Assembly: GCA_907164885.2 (NCBI GenBank)
Contig: OU015501.1
Location: 58,686,119-58,750,118, forward strand
Direction of reading: 5' to 3'
From: Dolomedes plantarius
Taxonomy: Eukaryota > Arthropoda > Arachnida > Araneae > Dolomedidae
Length of the DNA stretch: 64,000 nt
Part shown: piece by piece, positions 23,470-33,775 of the stretch
How the letters are laid out: each line of letters begins with the position of its first letter
How positions within the stretch are numbered: the stretch's first letter is position 1
Notes under the pieces: generated by a model
Seen by the model: the letters and a program-made list of their open reading frames with translations, nothing else
What the model was told of the DNA's origin: nothing
The model's database searches: none
Made by a program: the position numbers and the translations under genes

Positions 23470-24221
23470 CAGGGTTCCCACCTATATCCGTTACACCCCC
23501 CTTAACTTCTAAGCGGTGACAGCTTAGGCCATTAAATTGGTGTCTAGGTATAGCAAAAGGCTATGCGCTACTGGATGAGACAATTTATAACGCCATCTGT
23601 CGTCAATTTTTGGAATGAGCGCTTTTATCTCAAAAACGGTACGAAATACGAGAAAACAGTCCATTACAAAGTTGTTCAGAATCATCGATTTAGTAAGAAA
23701 AGACACATTACTTAAAATAGAATGTAGAAAATGAACATTTGTTTCGTCACGATTTCGGAAATTGTCATGTCATAAAGATAGGAAGAAAGAAATTGAGACA
23801 TTTCCCTATCTTCAGGATAATTTATTTATGATGCTGAAAATGCTCTCCATTAGCCACTATACACATTTGCACTCTGGGCTGAATTTCTCGCTGCACATTG
23901 GTGCAACGACGCCATAGTGTTGAAAATAACGACCAAACAAATGTTAATTTTTTACTTTCTGTTTTGAGTATTAATGTGCGCAAGGTGTCTTTTTTACTAA
24001 ATCAATGATGCTGAACAAGTTTGTAATTGACTTTTTCCCCGTTTCTCGTACCGTTTTTGAAATAAAAGCGCCAATCCCAAAATTTTCCGATAGATGGCGT
24101 TGTAAGTTGTCTCATCGAGTAGAGCATAGCCTTTTTTCTATACCTAGACACCAAATTTATGGCCTAAGCTGTCACTGTTTAGAAGTTAAGGAGGGTGTAA
24201 AGGATATAGGTGGGAACCCTG
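23470..24221 (-). mobile_element. mariner-type deletion derivative with long terminal inverted repeats
   Basis: The two ends are inverted copies of about 235 bp each, starting CAGGGTTCCCACCTATATCC. The right side is followed by TA; the left flank is TG, probably a mutated TA. In the 270-bp centre, the minus strand from about 23911 to 23833 reads a transposase tail (NVQREIQPRVQMCIVANGEH, then a stop). That ending is typical of mariner-group proteins. The rest of the transposase is deleted. Confidence 0.8.
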
Positions 24222-24297
24222 TATAGTTAATTTTTTTATATTTTTCAGTTTTTGATACAATTTTTAGTCAAATTATTTATATAACTTTCATCGGCTT

Positions 24298-24370
24298 GAC
24301 AAAATAACTCAGTTGGGAGAATGTTAGACTGAAGATCTAAAGGTCCCTGGTTCGTTCCCAGGTTTCGACA
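24298..24370 (+). tRNA. tRNA-Phe(GAA)-like sequence, probably a pseudogene
   Basis: A 73-nt cloverleaf-length match to arthropod tRNA-Phe. The anticodon loop CTGAAGA (anticodon GAA), the AGTTGGGAGA D-arm and the GGTTCGTTCC T-arm are present. The acceptor stem has two mismatches (positions 2:71 and 4:69). One D-stem base also differs from the usual GCTC. It stands nine bases before a tRNA-Asp-like unit, so it may be part of a composite SINE rather than a working gene. Confidence 0.75.
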
Positions 24371-24379
24371 AGCGGCGAA

Positions 24380-24451
24380 TCCTCAGTAGCATAGTGGTCA
24401 GCATCCCCACCTGCCACACGGGAGTACGGGATTCGATTTCCCGCTGGGGAG
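24380..24451 (+). tRNA. tRNA-Asp-like body with Gly-type anticodon GCC, probably a pseudogene
   Basis: 72 nt closely resembling tRNA-Asp, with the AGTGGTCAGCAT D-arm and a GGATTCGATTTCC T-arm. The acceptor stem (TCCTCAG with CTGGGGA) pairs fully. The anticodon loop is CTGCCAC, so the anticodon reads GCC where Asp has GTC. Two anticodon-stem pairs and two D-stem pairs are broken, and most changes look like CpG or transition decay. Function as a tRNA is unlikely. Confidence 0.75.
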
Positions 24452-24465
24452 GTCTTTTTATTTTA

Positions 24466-24677
24466 GCTGCCTACATGGCCTAGTGGTTAGCTTCGTGAGC
24501 TTCCACGCAGTGGTCTAGGGTTCAAATCCCGAGTAAAGATTGGTCATTACCGTGCTGTCCCCTCGTAGGGAGCAATGCTAGCTCACCTAAATGGTGCTCC
24601 CATAATAAAGTAGCCAGAAAGACTTCGCTGTGAATAACAAAAGGCGAATGTCTCACGACAAGTGCCTCTGCATTAAG
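24466..24677 (+). repeat. tRNA-headed SINE, copy 1
   Basis: The head has a pol III A box (TGGCCTAGTGGTTAG, 24476-24490) and B box (GGGTTCAAATCCC). A body follows that is shared with 43482-43724, including GGTGCTCCCATAAT and GACAAGTGCCTC near the end. The tail is A-rich. It begins 14 bases after the tRNA-Asp-like unit. Confidence 0.85.
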
Positions 24678-24680
24678 AAA

Positions 24681-24775
24681 AAAAATTCAGGCAGACTCTT
24701 CTAGCGAAAATACCACGGGTTATTAACGTAGGATTAGTTATTGTTGGTTACCTCTTTTGTATGTGTATATGTTAT
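24681..24775 (+). repeat. Dispersed repeat family X, partial copy 2
   Basis: Matches the first 95 bases of the family (AACGTAGGATTA and the preceding control segment). The rest is missing and replaced by a TA tract. Confidence 0.7.
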
Positions 24776-24804
24776 GTATATATGTATCTATATATATATA
24801 TATA

Positions 24805-24977
24805 CAGTGGAATCTCGATCTATCGTTTTTCAAGGGACCGATTGAAATGAACGATAAATGCGGGAAAACGATAGATGCGGAAACATAACAAAGCAATATG
24901 ATCGTTGGGACTGGATAAATTGAACGACACATACGGAAAAACGATGGATCCGAAAACGATCGATTGAGATTCCACTG
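24805..24977. mobile_element. pogo/mariner-type MITE in a TA tract
   Basis: A 173-bp element with ends CAGTGGAATCTCGATC and its inverse, flanked by TA. Inside, the GATCG/CGATC arms continue for about 20 bp, and ACGATAGAT-type motifs repeat. The left flank is a TA tract. Confidence 0.85.
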
Positions 24978-25110
24978 TAGATTATATATATATATATACA
25001 TATTAGACAAAGTTGTAAGTGAAAAACCTGTATAAGCCATAAACCACTACAGCCAGGAACCAAAGACATGAAAAGATAAGTGAAAAATATGAATAGAAAA
25101 GTGAATAATA

Positions 25111-25161
25111 GGTTTTTAGACAGTACGTTGTCTTCAGCGGTGCCAATACTGTCTAAAAACC
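25111..25161. other. Hairpin, 15-bp perfect arms
   Basis: GGTTTTTAGACAGTA (25111-25125) and its exact inverse (25147-25161) surround a 21-base loop. No terminator or RNA gene context is recognised. Confidence 0.7.
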
Positions 25162-25635
25162 AATGGATTGTTTCTAATAAGTATGATCTGAGCAATAAAC
25201 ATACTTAGACACCGTACAATCCATATGAAACAGAAGAAGGAATAATCAGTGGCTTTATCATAGATCACCAAACTCGGCGCCAGACAAAGTGAAAGTAAAG
25301 TTTAGGAGATCGCAAGTAGACTGACGTCACAGACATTGCAACCATGGAGCCAATGGAATCACTTTAGAAGAATTACTAGGTTACTGTTTTATATGACTTA
25401 ATAACATAAGTTCACTTAGACATTTATTATGACTAAGAGTTTTTTATTATTTAATTACTCTAGTTTTTATTTACTTTTTAGCATTTATTTACTAACTTTA
25501 ATCATTTATTTTTGTTTTACTAATTATTAGCAACAGAACATGCTATTCATTAAATCTAAAACAACCAATTATGTGCTTGGAAAGACTATCAGGGTGATAA
25601 TTAGGTTTTAGCTCTACTAATAAATCTTTTATATG

Positions 25636-25694
<59 letters not shown>
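25636..25694. repeat. (TA)n tract
   Basis: TA repeat ending in a short CA run. Confidence 0.95.
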
Positions 25695-25706
<12 letters not shown>

Positions 25707-25708
<2 letters not shown>

Positions 25709-25771
25709 AAATGGACAGTAAAAACTGCGGCGTAGAAAGAGCGAATGTTTGATTACAAGTGCCTCCGCATT

Positions 25772-25776
<5 letters not shown>
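25707..25776 (+). repeat. SINE tail fragment
   Basis: Contains ATGGACAGTAAAAACTGCGG and ACAAGTGCCTCCGC, which match the 3' part of the SINE at 43482. The head is missing. It is bracketed by two TA tracts. Confidence 0.75.

Positions 25777-25777
<1 letters not shown>

Positions 25778-25857
<80 letters not shown>
25778..25857. repeat. (TA)n tract
   Basis: About 80 bases of TA directly abutting the CTAG end of Helitron copy B. Confidence 0.95.
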
Positions 25858-25858
<1 letters not shown>

Positions 25859-26629
25859 TAGCTGAAAACCCGTACTTCGCTACAGAGTACATTCAAATTA
25901 AATACAACGGACAATGTATGCAATTAATGCCAAAAATATTTATAAATATATTTATAATAAATACAACATTCAGTGTATGCAATTAATGTAAAAAAAAAAG
26001 AAAATTTTATTTATAAAAAAATCGTAACGGATATTTTTATAGACCAAATAATGTAGAAGAAAATATTCAAATTAAATCTAATAGGACATACTAAATAATA
26101 TAGTACAGTTAATATAGTACAATTTGAGTAACATATCTTTTACTGTATTTTAAAATTTTTTTGGATAATGTCCAATCGTCTGCCGCATTATCAAGAAAAT
26201 AAAAATATTTTGTCTATTTTGTTGATATGCACGTGACGATACATTTATTTAAAGTACCAGAAAAAGAAATCAAGGAATCAGCATTTAATAAATTAAATTT
26301 TAAAAATTAATCTTTAAAAATTCACCAAAAATCAGAAAATGGAGGTAAAGATTCGAAAAATATTTCATTTTAAAGGAATTTTTATGATCTTTCTCGTGAT
26401 ATAAATTTTATAACCCTCAAATAATTATTTTAAATGCAAACTCAGAAAAAGTTACTAAAACAGCTTAAAAATTTAACTTTAAAAAATCTAAGAAGATTTT
26501 TTCAAAAAACTTTCTTAGTGCACCCCTACACTATAAGAAGAATCGCCATGCAAAATTTCTGCACTTTAGGTCCAGCGGTTTGGTCTGTGCGATGTATGTC
26601 AGTCAACGAGTCAGTCAGTTACGGAACTG

Positions 26630-26714
<85 letters not shown>
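25858..26714 (-). mobile_element. Non-autonomous Helitron, copy B
   Basis: On the minus strand the 3' end is CTAG at 25858, preceded by a short hairpin around CGAAGTACGGG and TTTTCAG. The 5' end has merged into an 80-base TA tract (26631-26714), so the TC terminus is not visible. The interior matches copies A, C, D and E. No coding sequence. Confidence 0.85.
26631..26714. repeat. (TA)n tract at Helitron B 5' end
   Basis: Pure TA repeat of about 84 bases where other copies have only TATATATA. Confidence 0.95.
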
Positions 26715-26715
<1 letters not shown>

Positions 26716-26931
26716 CTAAATTTAACAGAGCTAGATAATTATAAGAAGAATGTAGAAAAAAATAAATACAGAAATCAAGTACTCAGGGCATCTATGCACC
26801 AGAGGCAAGATTCTGTAATAGTGCCGGAACTAAACCAGAAGTACGAGGTAACCGACAAGTCTCGTCATCAGAGTGCCTAACCAAGTCAGTTACCTCAAGG
26901 GGAACTTTTTGAATAGGATTCAGGTATAACC

Positions 26932-26972
26932 AAAAGACACAGACAACTTACAGTAAGTTGTCTGTGTCTTTT
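26932..26972. other. Perfect palindrome, 20-bp arms with one central base
   Basis: AAAAGACACAGACAACTTAC, then A, then its exact reverse complement. It lies just upstream of the reverse-transcriptase frame and could fold as a strong hairpin or be the junction of two inverted termini. Confidence 0.85.
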
Positions 26973-27065
26973 CATTTTCTATTGACTAACTGTTTCATTG
27001 GGGTACTCGGGGCCTTGGGATGTCTTTTGGTTATTTTGGTTTTATATATATATAAAACCGCAATA

Positions 27066-28237
27066 ATGCATAGTATACCTGTTAGTACATTTGAACAGTG
27101 GAAATTTTCTTATTTAAGTGATTTTAAAAATGCTTATCTAAGAACTAAGCCAAATGATCATCATGTAAACTTAAAAACCTTAAAACCGTCTATCACAGCT
27201 ATACGAGATCAATTCTCAATAACCTATGTTGATAAAGTATCAGCTAACTATGCATTTATATGCAAAAAATTTTATTGAGACAAATTATTACAGTGCTACA
27301 ATGATAATACTGTTTATAAAAAATTAGATTCTATGACGTGTACTATACAAAATCGTATCAAAGCCTTATATCACCGTGCAGGATATGAAATTAAAAATCT
27401 AAAGTTTCCCTATTTAGTCTTATTCCCTAAATTTCATAAGTCACAGGTTAAATTTAGAACTGTAACTGTGGGCTGCAATACGTACTTAACTCTTGCTAAT
27501 AATAAACTTCTAAATATACTTAAAATAGTTTATAAAAAAATAAGTAAAGAAGGGGGCTATTTCATAAATAATAGATTAGAAATAGTTAAACAGATAAAAG
27601 GTAAAGGTGATATAACTAACGTTAAAAGCTACGATTTTACGGATCTTTTCAACTCCATCAACCTAAAAGATCTCTATAGTATTATACTTGGGTTATATGA
27701 ACAATATGATTTAAAGACATATATAACTGAAAATAAATATCGTGCACTACTAGTCTTAGTACTTAATGAAACAATACTATATAATGGTAGAAACTTCTAT
27801 AAGCAAATACATGGTATACCGATGGGTGGAGGATGCTCATCTGCATTAGCAGATATTTACCTTCACTTTTACGAAAGAGGAGTTATGATTCTTAATGAAC
27901 TTATGTTTTTCACATATGTTGACGATATACTCATATGTTTTGATGAAAACTTAAATGCAATAGATATTAATTTTTACCCTGAAAATCTTAAATTGGTGGA
28001 GACTGATAAAGATAGCGATGGCAATTTGGTATTTTTGGACTTGAGTTTAAATGTTAATCTAAATCTAATATCGTACTGTCTATATGATAAACGAGAATAT
28101 TACAACTTTAAAACTGTCAGGATTATGAATTGGAATAACACTCTACATTTAAATATTAAACGTAATGTAGTCACTAACCAGTTAATACGTTGCCAGTTTA
28201 CATTCAAACACAAAAACTATGGACATCAGTATAAATA
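27066..28237 (+). pseudogene. Reverse transcriptase of an uncharacterised retroelement, one internal stop
   Basis: A single frame runs from the first ATG (27066) to 28237, broken only by TGA at 27276-27278. Before the stop is VDKVSANYAFICKKFY. After it come KFPYLVLFPKFHK, then the catalytic blocks: YDFTDLF (motif A, from 27630), HGIPMGGGCSSALADIYLHF (motif B, about 27807), TYVDDIL (motif C, from about 27910) and NLVFLDLSLN. The spacing fits an RT fingers-palm region. The IPMG and FLDL style resembles RTs of the Penelope-like/orphan type seen in animals, not Ty3/gypsy or typical LINEs. I see no endonuclease, GIY-YIG or RNase H domain. Near 28205 another frame continues for about 50 residues to a stop near 28370, hinting at a late frameshift. 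Confidence 0.8.
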
Positions 28238-28374
28238 AATTCATAGCTCCAGCCATTGACCAGGGTTTTCCTGTTAATTTCCTCGTGTCAATTCTAACCC
28301 AGTTTTTTAATTTAGATAATAACGATTGCGAGAATCGTTTTAACATAAGTTGGCAACACCAAATGTTTCCCTAA

Positions 28375-28905
28375 TACGGCAATAATAATCCCTACTATGA
28401 CTATTAATGTGAGTGTGCAATGAGATTCGTGACTCTTGCTCGGTGTGGAGTTAAGTATTTTAGTATCTTAATTTTTTTGTAGTGTATTTGTTAATGTGTA
28501 ATTATTTAGTCTATTAGTATTATTGTACTTCTGTATCTTAGTATTTTGATTTTTCTATATTAAAAGGTTTAAACACTATTCATCTTGTAATTAAGTTTTA
28601 GATTACTCTATATTTAAAATTATATGGTTTAACTTATCTGTTTCATCTAAAAAAAATTTTCTTCATAATTGTTTCTAACTGTCTTGGTGTTATAGCCGAC
28701 CCCCGGGAGTGTTGCCTTGGCACAAAACATGTTTAACCGGAGTTGGGGGGTCACCCCCCCCCCCAGTCATCAACTATACCACCTCCACTTTCTTTCTGCT
28801 TAATTTTAAATGTTTATCTTGTTTTAGGTTATTGGAGTATTAAGTTGTCGCATCTGTCCCTTTTAGTCATCTTAACTTTAAATATCTATTATATATATAT
28901 ATATA
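28375..28905. other. Probable 3' region of the RT element, otherwise unrecognised
   Basis: A+T-rich sequence with a G+C-richer patch (28693-28770, including a C-run). No coding signal. It ends at a short TA tract before a family X copy. Confidence 0.35.
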
Positions 28906-28908
28906 TAT

Positions 28909-29090
28909 GTCAAAATTTTAACGCATTTTGGTACTTTTCTGTTCAACTGTTTACTGCTCGTCGAAGCGATACAGACTGGGTTTGGCACGCTGCCAAAATT
29001 ATAACTCGCGAGGACGGATGGGCGGACGGTTTTAGCGCCTGAAATTTTGCTTTCCAAAGGACCGTTATGGAGCAACGTAATCCTACTATA
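28909..29090 (+). repeat. Dispersed repeat family X, copy 3 (3' part)
   Basis: Carries the G+C-richer block (TTATAACTCGCGAGGACG) and the end GTAATCCTACTAT. The 5' part is absent and a TA tract sits at its left edge. Confidence 0.75.
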
Positions 29091-30265
29091 AGATAATAAT
29101 CTTTTAATCAGTTGTTTTCATTCTCTTTCTAAGTGAGCATTATGAAATACCTTACAGAAAATTTGATTTTTAAAATTTATCGATTATACGACTGCTTGGG
29201 AACTATGTTAACTGCATTATTTTACGCCTTTCAGTTTTCAATTTGTGTAGCATTCCAAGAAAGAAAGTGCTCTTTTGACATTTATAAGTTATTGTAATAA
29301 TTTTCGTCTAATGTTAAAAACAAATAAAATTTTAAAATAAACGCTTTGAGTTTTTATGAATAGTCAAAGTCAAAATAATGATTATTAATGTTTAAATATT
29401 TGAATTAAAATAAATTTTAGCGTACAATTTTAACAACGAAAAAAATCCTTTTTACTGTTATATTTGAAAAGAAGACGGAAAATTTTTGGTCAACGATTAA
29501 CATGTGTATAAACAACAATTCGTTTACAATTTTCAACATAGTTCCCTTCAATTTTCCCGCAAATATAAAATTTATAATCCAAAATAATTCCCCCCCCCCC
29601 AAAAAAAATCAATGGTAGTAGAAATTTTCAATTAAAGGTTAATTTTCATCGTCTCCAAGCTTGAAACTTTCTCCCTTTCATCTCTAACACATATGAGTTA
29701 GAGAGTCATAGCACAAACCCCGATTCCTCAATCACTCCTCCGGGGCCGAGCCAACTGTTGTTAGCCACTTAATCACTTCATTCTCCAGCAGCTCCCCATT
29801 TTTTATACCTTACGCAACAAAGGGCACACTGATATCCTACCTCTCTCGTCCCCGATACTTCGGATATCTCGCCAAATGTTACTGTTGTCTTCTGAAACGG
29901 GGTGCGGGTTCAGACCATATCGAAGGGAATTTTGCACGATGGAAAAAAAAAGGGAATAGAGATACGACAGGTTGGAACACATTATTCAATCCCTTTCCCC
30001 TCTTTTTATTTTACATATATACCCGTCATTCATAAGTTGAACTACAGTTCGTATTTGGTCATATGGATGCTGCAGATATTCACGTTTTGTCATTGCTTTC
30101 AGTAGTTAACTCTAGTTGAGTTCTGAGTTAAGTAAATGCACTTTTATTTACAGTTAATTGTTTTGTAATTCCCGCTTTTTAAATGAAGCATTTTTTCTTC
30201 TTTCCTTTTGCTAGGCATATCTACAAACAAACAGAAAACATTTTTCAGAATAACCCTTTTTATAT
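29091..30265. other. Intergenic stretch, nothing recognised
   Basis: Contains a G+C-richer patch (29650-29950) with short open frames but no recognisable protein or RNA. Confidence 0.5.
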
Positions 30266-30270
30266 CTTAA

Positions 30271-30343
30271 CTAGTTGAAAACCCGCACTTCGCTACGGAG
30301 TACATTCAAATTAAATACAACGGTCAATGTATGCAATTAATGC

Positions 30344-30420
<77 letters not shown>

Positions 30421-31124
30421 AATACGACGATCAACGTATAAAATTGATGTAAAATAAAACAAAAAGATATATTTATAAAAAAATCGCAAGGGATAGTTTT
30501 ATAGAAAAAATAATGTAGAAGAAAATATTCAAATTAAATGTAATAGCGCATACTAAAGAATATAGTACAGTTAATATAGTACAGTTTGAGGAATATATAT
30601 ATTTTATTGTATTTTAATATTTTTTTGGATAATGTCCAATCGTTTGCCACATTAGCAAGAAAAAAAAATATTTTTTTTTGTCTATTTAGTTGTTATGCAT
30701 GTGACGATAAATTTATTTAAAGTACCAGTAAAAGAAATCACGTGATCAGCATTTAATAAATTAAATTGTAAAAATGAATCTTTAAAAATTCACCAAAAAT
30801 CAGAAAATGGAGGTAAAGATTCGAAAAAGATCTCATTTTAAAGGAATTTTTATGATCTTTCTTGTGATATGAATTTCATAACCCTCAAATTATTATTTTA
30901 ACTGCAAACTTAAAAAAAGTTACTAAAACAGCTTAAAAATTTAATTTAAAAAAATCTAAGAAGAATTTTTCAAAATTTTTTCTTAGTGCATCCCTACACT
31001 ATAAGAAGAATCGCCTAGCAAAATTTCAGCCCTTTAGGTCCAGCGGTTTGGTCTGTGCGTTGTATGTCAGTCTGTCAGTCAGTCAGTGAGTCAGTCAGTT
31101 ACGGAACTGTTTTATATATATAGA
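30271..31124 (-). mobile_element. Non-autonomous Helitron, copy C, both ends present
   Basis: An 854-bp element. On the minus strand it starts TCTATATATATAAAAC at 31124 after a host A, and ends CTAG at 30271 before a host T-side A/T junction. The 3' hairpin is CCGTAGCGAAGTGCGGG. A 60-base TA tract lies at 30350-30414, between two related segments containing TACATTGA-type motifs. This is the best-preserved copy of the family here. It has no coding sequence. Confidence 0.9.
30349..30414. repeat. (TA)n tract inside Helitron C
   Basis: About 65 bases of TA at the same place where copies A and D carry Tc1 insertions or TA tracts. Confidence 0.95.
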
Positions 31125-31220
31125 TCATTATTTCAACGTATTTTTTCCGATTATTTTTAGAATGCCCACAATAGTAAATAAGTCATTGTTGATGGATTTT
31201 AGAAATTCAGTTAGCAAGAA

Positions 31221-31263
31221 AAACGTTTAGAAGTCGAACTCTAGCTTCGACCTCTAAACGTTT
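31221..31263. other. Hairpin with 18-bp arms
   Basis: AAACGTTTAGAAGTCGAA and, inverted, AAACGTTTAGAGGTCGAA, one mismatch, separated by a 7-base loop. A second weaker inverted repeat (TTTGTAAATTTAATTTG...) follows directly. No element assigned. Confidence 0.65.
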
Positions 31264-31269
31264 GTAAAT

Positions 31270-32190
31270 TTAATTTGTAAATTTACAAATTACTAAGGAA
31301 ACAAACGACAGCTTCCTTCTACTACATTGGAATACAGCATACAACTACAGCCATGGAAAATGCATAAAAATCCAGTGAAAAAAAAGATAAACGAACTTCC
31401 TTAAAGTAAAAGCCCTGTTTAAAATATTTATTATCTGTATGATTTTTATTACCATAGTTAATAATATATAATCAAGCATAATTTCGGGAAAAATCCGGAT
31501 ACATCATTTTAACAATTACGATAATAAGATATCACCTATTTTCCTTTAAATATCCACAAAGTTACGCAGAATATGTTGAGAAGTCTATAAAGCTGCAGAT
31601 AAATTCATTAAATATTATGAATTTCTCTAATCTCTGTTATTTTAATTAACTTTCATACATTACAAAACTCACACAAATAATTGTTACTTAAAAATTCAAT
31701 ACTAGGGAGAGAAGCTTTTTTTACCATCATCGTTTTCATTTTTATTTACATTTTTTTTTTTTACCCAACAATCGATTTAAAATCAAAATGCCTCTTGTCA
31801 TGTTACAAAATAAATTTTAACGTTATGAATGAGCGATTTGAATATGTCTTTAAGAAACATAGAAAAAGGTACGGACAAATCACTTTATACACTACAAAAG
31901 TAGGGACAAATCACTTTATACTATACAAAATATCAAAATTCTTCAAATGTATAATTACTGTCTTACAGCTAAGTATAATAATGATAATTTATGTATATAG
32001 TCAATCCTTTATAACAAGATAAATTTTGCTTTGGGGTAATCCCTGAATCAATAATTATTTATAACAAGATAAATTTATGTATAAAGTCATCTCCTTATTT
32101 AATATATATTTACAGAAGTCTTCGCTTTAGAAAAAGTACAACGTTTTAAAGTCGTGTGGTTATAAATAAATTGTTTGAAAAAATATTTCA
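31270..32190. other. Intergenic stretch, nothing recognised
   Basis: Contains short direct repeats (GGACAAATCACTTTATAC at about 31873 and 31904; TTTATAACAAGATAAATTT at about 32008 and 32060). No gene recognised. Confidence 0.5.
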
Positions 32191-32194
32191 CATT

Positions 32195-32830
32195 TTAATA
32201 TTTTGTTGGTCTAATCTTTAGCCCTGATTACACCTCATATTCGTCATGGAATTGTTTCGACGAGCCTATGCTTCATCTTAAAGCTTATTTTCGTCCATTT
32301 TTGTCGTAATAATGTTTTGAGGATCAGATAGTTGAATCAGAAAACTCCCTTTTCACCATCTCAAATTTTTTTAATCGAATTAAGGTCAAGGATGTGTAAT
32401 GGACAGTTCATGAGTATAAATTTTGCTTTGTCCCCGAATCATCTTATCTAAAAGTTTGTCGTATTTAAAAATTTATCCCAAGGAATCCTTATGTATTGAT
32501 CACCTGTAGGTTAGCGGCCAGGAAAAAAAAGCTGATCAATTTTCCAGCGGTGTCAAATTCTTAACTGGTGTCGTTTTATTGTGACATAATATTGCTGAGC
32601 CCTAACTAGAGCCGCAGATGCAATATCTAATCATATGACGACTGTATGAAGTATGCAAGCCAATTACTTCGGGCCATTCTGTTCGTATTCTGAAACATCC
32701 CTCCTCTGTGATAAGAGAAATCTGCCCAAATTGTACCAAATCTTTACCCCTTATTCCATAAATCAATCTTCATGATCCCTAGGAAATTAAAGTCATTTTT
32801 ACTTTATTTATTTTTTCTTAAGTTAATCCC
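32195..32830 (-). pseudogene. Fossil Tc1-like transposase
   Basis: On the minus strand, a heavily decayed stretch near 32410-32345 still reads NCPLHILDLNSIKKI, followed by a stop. It aligns with the WPAQSPDLNPIE-type motif of Tc1 proteins. About 130 bases further is an ending KIRPTKY (near 32200) like the usual C-terminus. No upstream catalytic Asp blocks are clear and no terminal repeats were found. Confidence 0.45.
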
Positions 32831-33176
32831 ACTCACGAAGGGACTGTCTTTAGACGACACAACTGTTTCATCTCAATCCTCTCAATTCTTGTCACATTAA
32901 ACTTGTGGGAATATTCTTACTTTCACACATAGTTGTGAGTTCTGCTACTTATTTTCTTCAGATTTAAGTAATTCTAGGATATAATTATTATCCAAAACCT
33001 TTTGATCACATCCCTGGATGTTGACTCTTCGCCTTTCTTTCAGGTTTTAGCAATACGCTGAACATTTTTGAATTTCAGTAGTTTCAAAAATTTCATTCCT
33101 TGAAGGAAAACCAGCAATTTGGCCCTCTGATACTCAATAACATCTTTTCCATTATCTAGTAAACTGGCATTAAAAA

Positions 33177-33775
33177 TCTATATATTTAAGTTGCTAAGCC
33201 GACTTTTTGGGCAGTCCGTGAGAGAAAACTACTGCATCAATGTGCTTCATTTTGATCTTAAACGAAAGATTGTAATCTGTAGTTTTGTCAAATTTGGTTT
33301 TTGTAACCGCAATTTCTATTAATTAACGATAATTAACATTTAAAAATTGATTTCTCCACATGCTCAGTGGCATGTTTAAATCTGTCTTTAGAAACTAACT
33401 GTTTCTGCACATGCTCAGTGACATGTTTTAATGATAAACACGTTTACTTCGAGGAGTTTCTCAAGATCTCTCTCTGCCATTTTCATTTTATGATAATTAT
33501 GTTTGTGAAATATAAGATTAAACCTGGTGGAAATTGTTTATTTCGCGCTGTTTAATTAGCGATAATTTACAATTAAAATAATTGCTTACTGGGCATGCTC
33601 AGTGACATTTTTAAATCTGGTTTTACCCACTAAGCACGAGGCCGCTTAAGCACATTAATTTGTTTCTGCGCATTATTATGATTTTGAACATTTGCCAATG
33701 ATGTGTTGAGTATAATTTGTGTATTAGTACATTTGTTTACTATCTAGCCGTCATGTTTTGACGGGTACCAATTAG
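33177..33775 (+). mobile_element. Non-autonomous Helitron, second family, copy 1
   Basis: A 599-bp element starting TCTATATATTTAAGTTGCTA after a host A. It ends TTAG (consensus CTAG) before a host T. Ahead of the end is a strong hairpin, CCGTCATGTTTTGACGG. Internally a segment with CATGCTCAGTG recurs three times (about 33361, 33409, 33595). A second copy at 56622 matches along the whole length. No coding sequence. Confidence 0.85.

Noticed and set aside
24298..24451. Two functional tRNA genes
   Set aside because: Broken stem pairs in both and an odd anticodon in the second make function doubtful; listed as tRNA-like only.
26850..26905. Possible hammerhead ribozyme on the minus strand (CTGATGA within an 8-bp stem GAGGTAAC/GTTACCTC)
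   Set aside because: The GAAA core box expected after stem II is missing, and the motif lies on the strand opposite the RT gene.
31681..32022. 113-residue ORF with hydrophobic segments
   Set aside because: A+T-rich low-complexity translation, no start context or homology signal that I recognise.
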